Shown piece by piece: positions 6,449-6,711 of a stretch of DNA of 6,711 bases. Within the stretch, counting starts at the first letter, position 1. Each line of letters begins with the position of its first letter. The notes beneath the pieces are model-generated. The model had not been told where the DNA came from, did not search any database, and saw only the letters and a list, made by a program, of their open reading frames with translations. Position numbers and translations under genes: made by a program. The stretch is from Planctomycetaceae bacterium. GTDB lineage: Bacteria; Planctomycetota; Planctomycetia; Pirellulales; Thermoguttaceae. Location of the stretch: NCBI GenBank assembly GCA_031257725.1, contig JAIROD010000244.1:1-6711 (forward strand), read 5' to 3'.

Positions 6449-6476
6449 AATATACACCGTGCGGAAAATACGTCAA
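6449..6476 (-). promoter_or_regulatory. Candidate sigma70 promoter for nusA-infB
   Basis: On the minus strand the -35 box TTGACG (6471-6476) and the -10 box TATATT (6449-6454) are separated by 16 bases; each matches five of six consensus bases. The transcript would start near 6442, leaving a leader of about 150 bases before the nusA ATG. No other gene on this strand lies between it and nusA. Confidence 0.5.
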
Positions 6477-6635
6477 GGTATGGGTATATCCCAAAATTTC
6501 TCCATATCGTCTTTGTATTGTTCTTATTGTCCACAGATTACGCCGATGTTCGCAAATATTTTTTCGCAGATTGTTTTTATTTGTGGTTTGGGCATCTCAC
6601 ATCATTCAATTTTTTATTTTCAACCTATTATAATA

Positions 6636-6711
6636 GTTAACGACGGGGTTTACCCCGTGTTTTAGGGTTAAGTCGAACAACGCGGGGCAAGCCCACGCCG
6701 TTAACTTTCGG
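6636..6711 (+). repeat. 76-bp palindromic repeat, copy B
   Basis: Same orientation and length as copy A at 1089-1164, with 68 of 76 identical bases. The ends are GTTAACG and CCGTTAAC, so the unit is an imperfect palindrome overall. A perfect inner hairpin ACGGGG-TTTA-CCCCGT occupies 6643-6658. The window ends here, so the unit could extend further. Confidence 0.85.

Larger units (their letters stand above)
6290..6635 (-). other. nusA leader and upstream non-coding DNA
   Basis: No gene is supported on either strand; the two plus-strand open frames here have no recognisable motifs and no ribosome binding site. The region holds the candidate promoter and terminator-like hairpin listed separately. 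It also has a perfect 8-bp inverted repeat AAAATACG/CGTATTTT (6307-6314 with 6332-6339), a small stem TGGG/CCCA (6481-6484 with 6490-6493), and a perfect AT dyad CTATTATAATAG (6625-6636). A degenerate repetition of CGCAGATT-like words lies at 6531-6572. Confidence 0.55.

Noticed and set aside
6606..6634. Plus-strand promoter with a perfect TATAAT at 6629-6634
   Set aside because: It belongs to a symmetric AT dyad, has no -35 box at suitable spacing, and no gene follows within the window.
6290..6635. Initiator tRNA gene upstream of nusA, as in the E. coli operon
   Set aside because: No T-loop motif or cloverleaf-compatible arms were found in this stretch on either strand.
6369..6665. Plus-strand open frames of 98 and 87 residues in the nusA upstream region
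   Set aside because: They overlap each other in different frames, run into the 76-bp repeat, show no domain or ribosome binding site, and cover the promoter region on the other strand.

Overview
The window carries a two-gene transcription/translation block, nusA (5018-6289) followed by infB (1205-4774), both on the minus strand. Downstream of infB, also on the minus strand, come a small thiamine-sulfur-carrier gene, thiS (726-926), and a decayed fragment of what looks like a DUF1559 protein (459-689). Everything else is repeat-rich non-coding DNA. A planctomycete source (Planctomycetota) is the best guess. The grounds are the DUF1559-type motif in the fragment (a family expanded in that phylum), a very long IF-2 with an expanded linker, and a weak or absent Shine-Dalgarno before most starts. 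This is inference from family knowledge, not from a marker gene.

Layout from the left edge: 15-187 is an element with long inverted arms, each arm carrying its own hairpin. 262-393 is a cluster of hairpins with GCCCT/AGGGC-type cores. 459-689 is the DUF1559 remnant and 726-926 is thiS. 976-1164 holds more hairpins and the first copy of a 76-bp palindromic repeat. 1205-4774 is infB, starting at TTG and carrying six 75-bp in-frame tandem repeats (3876-4325). 4775-5017 is the nusA-infB spacer. 5018-6289 is nusA. 6290-6635 is its leader, with a good sigma70-like promoter (6449-6476), a terminator-like hairpin (6372-6397) and an inverted repeat close to the start codon. 6636-6711 is the second copy of the 76-bp repeat, cut by or ending at the window edge.

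How it works together: NusA (pausing, termination and antitermination factor) and IF-2 (GTPase delivering initiator tRNA) are often co-transcribed. No terminator is visible between them, so they are probably one transcript from the promoter upstream of nusA. The usual partners rimP (upstream) and rbfA (downstream) are not in the window. thiS has no thiG, thiF or other thiamine gene next to it here.

The most interesting observation is that the tandem repeat in the IF-2 linker shares a 23-bp core (20 identities, all three differences A/G transitions) with the 76-bp intergenic palindromic element that flanks the nusA-infB pair. This suggests that a mobile or repetitive palindromic element was taken into the infB reading frame and then amplified.
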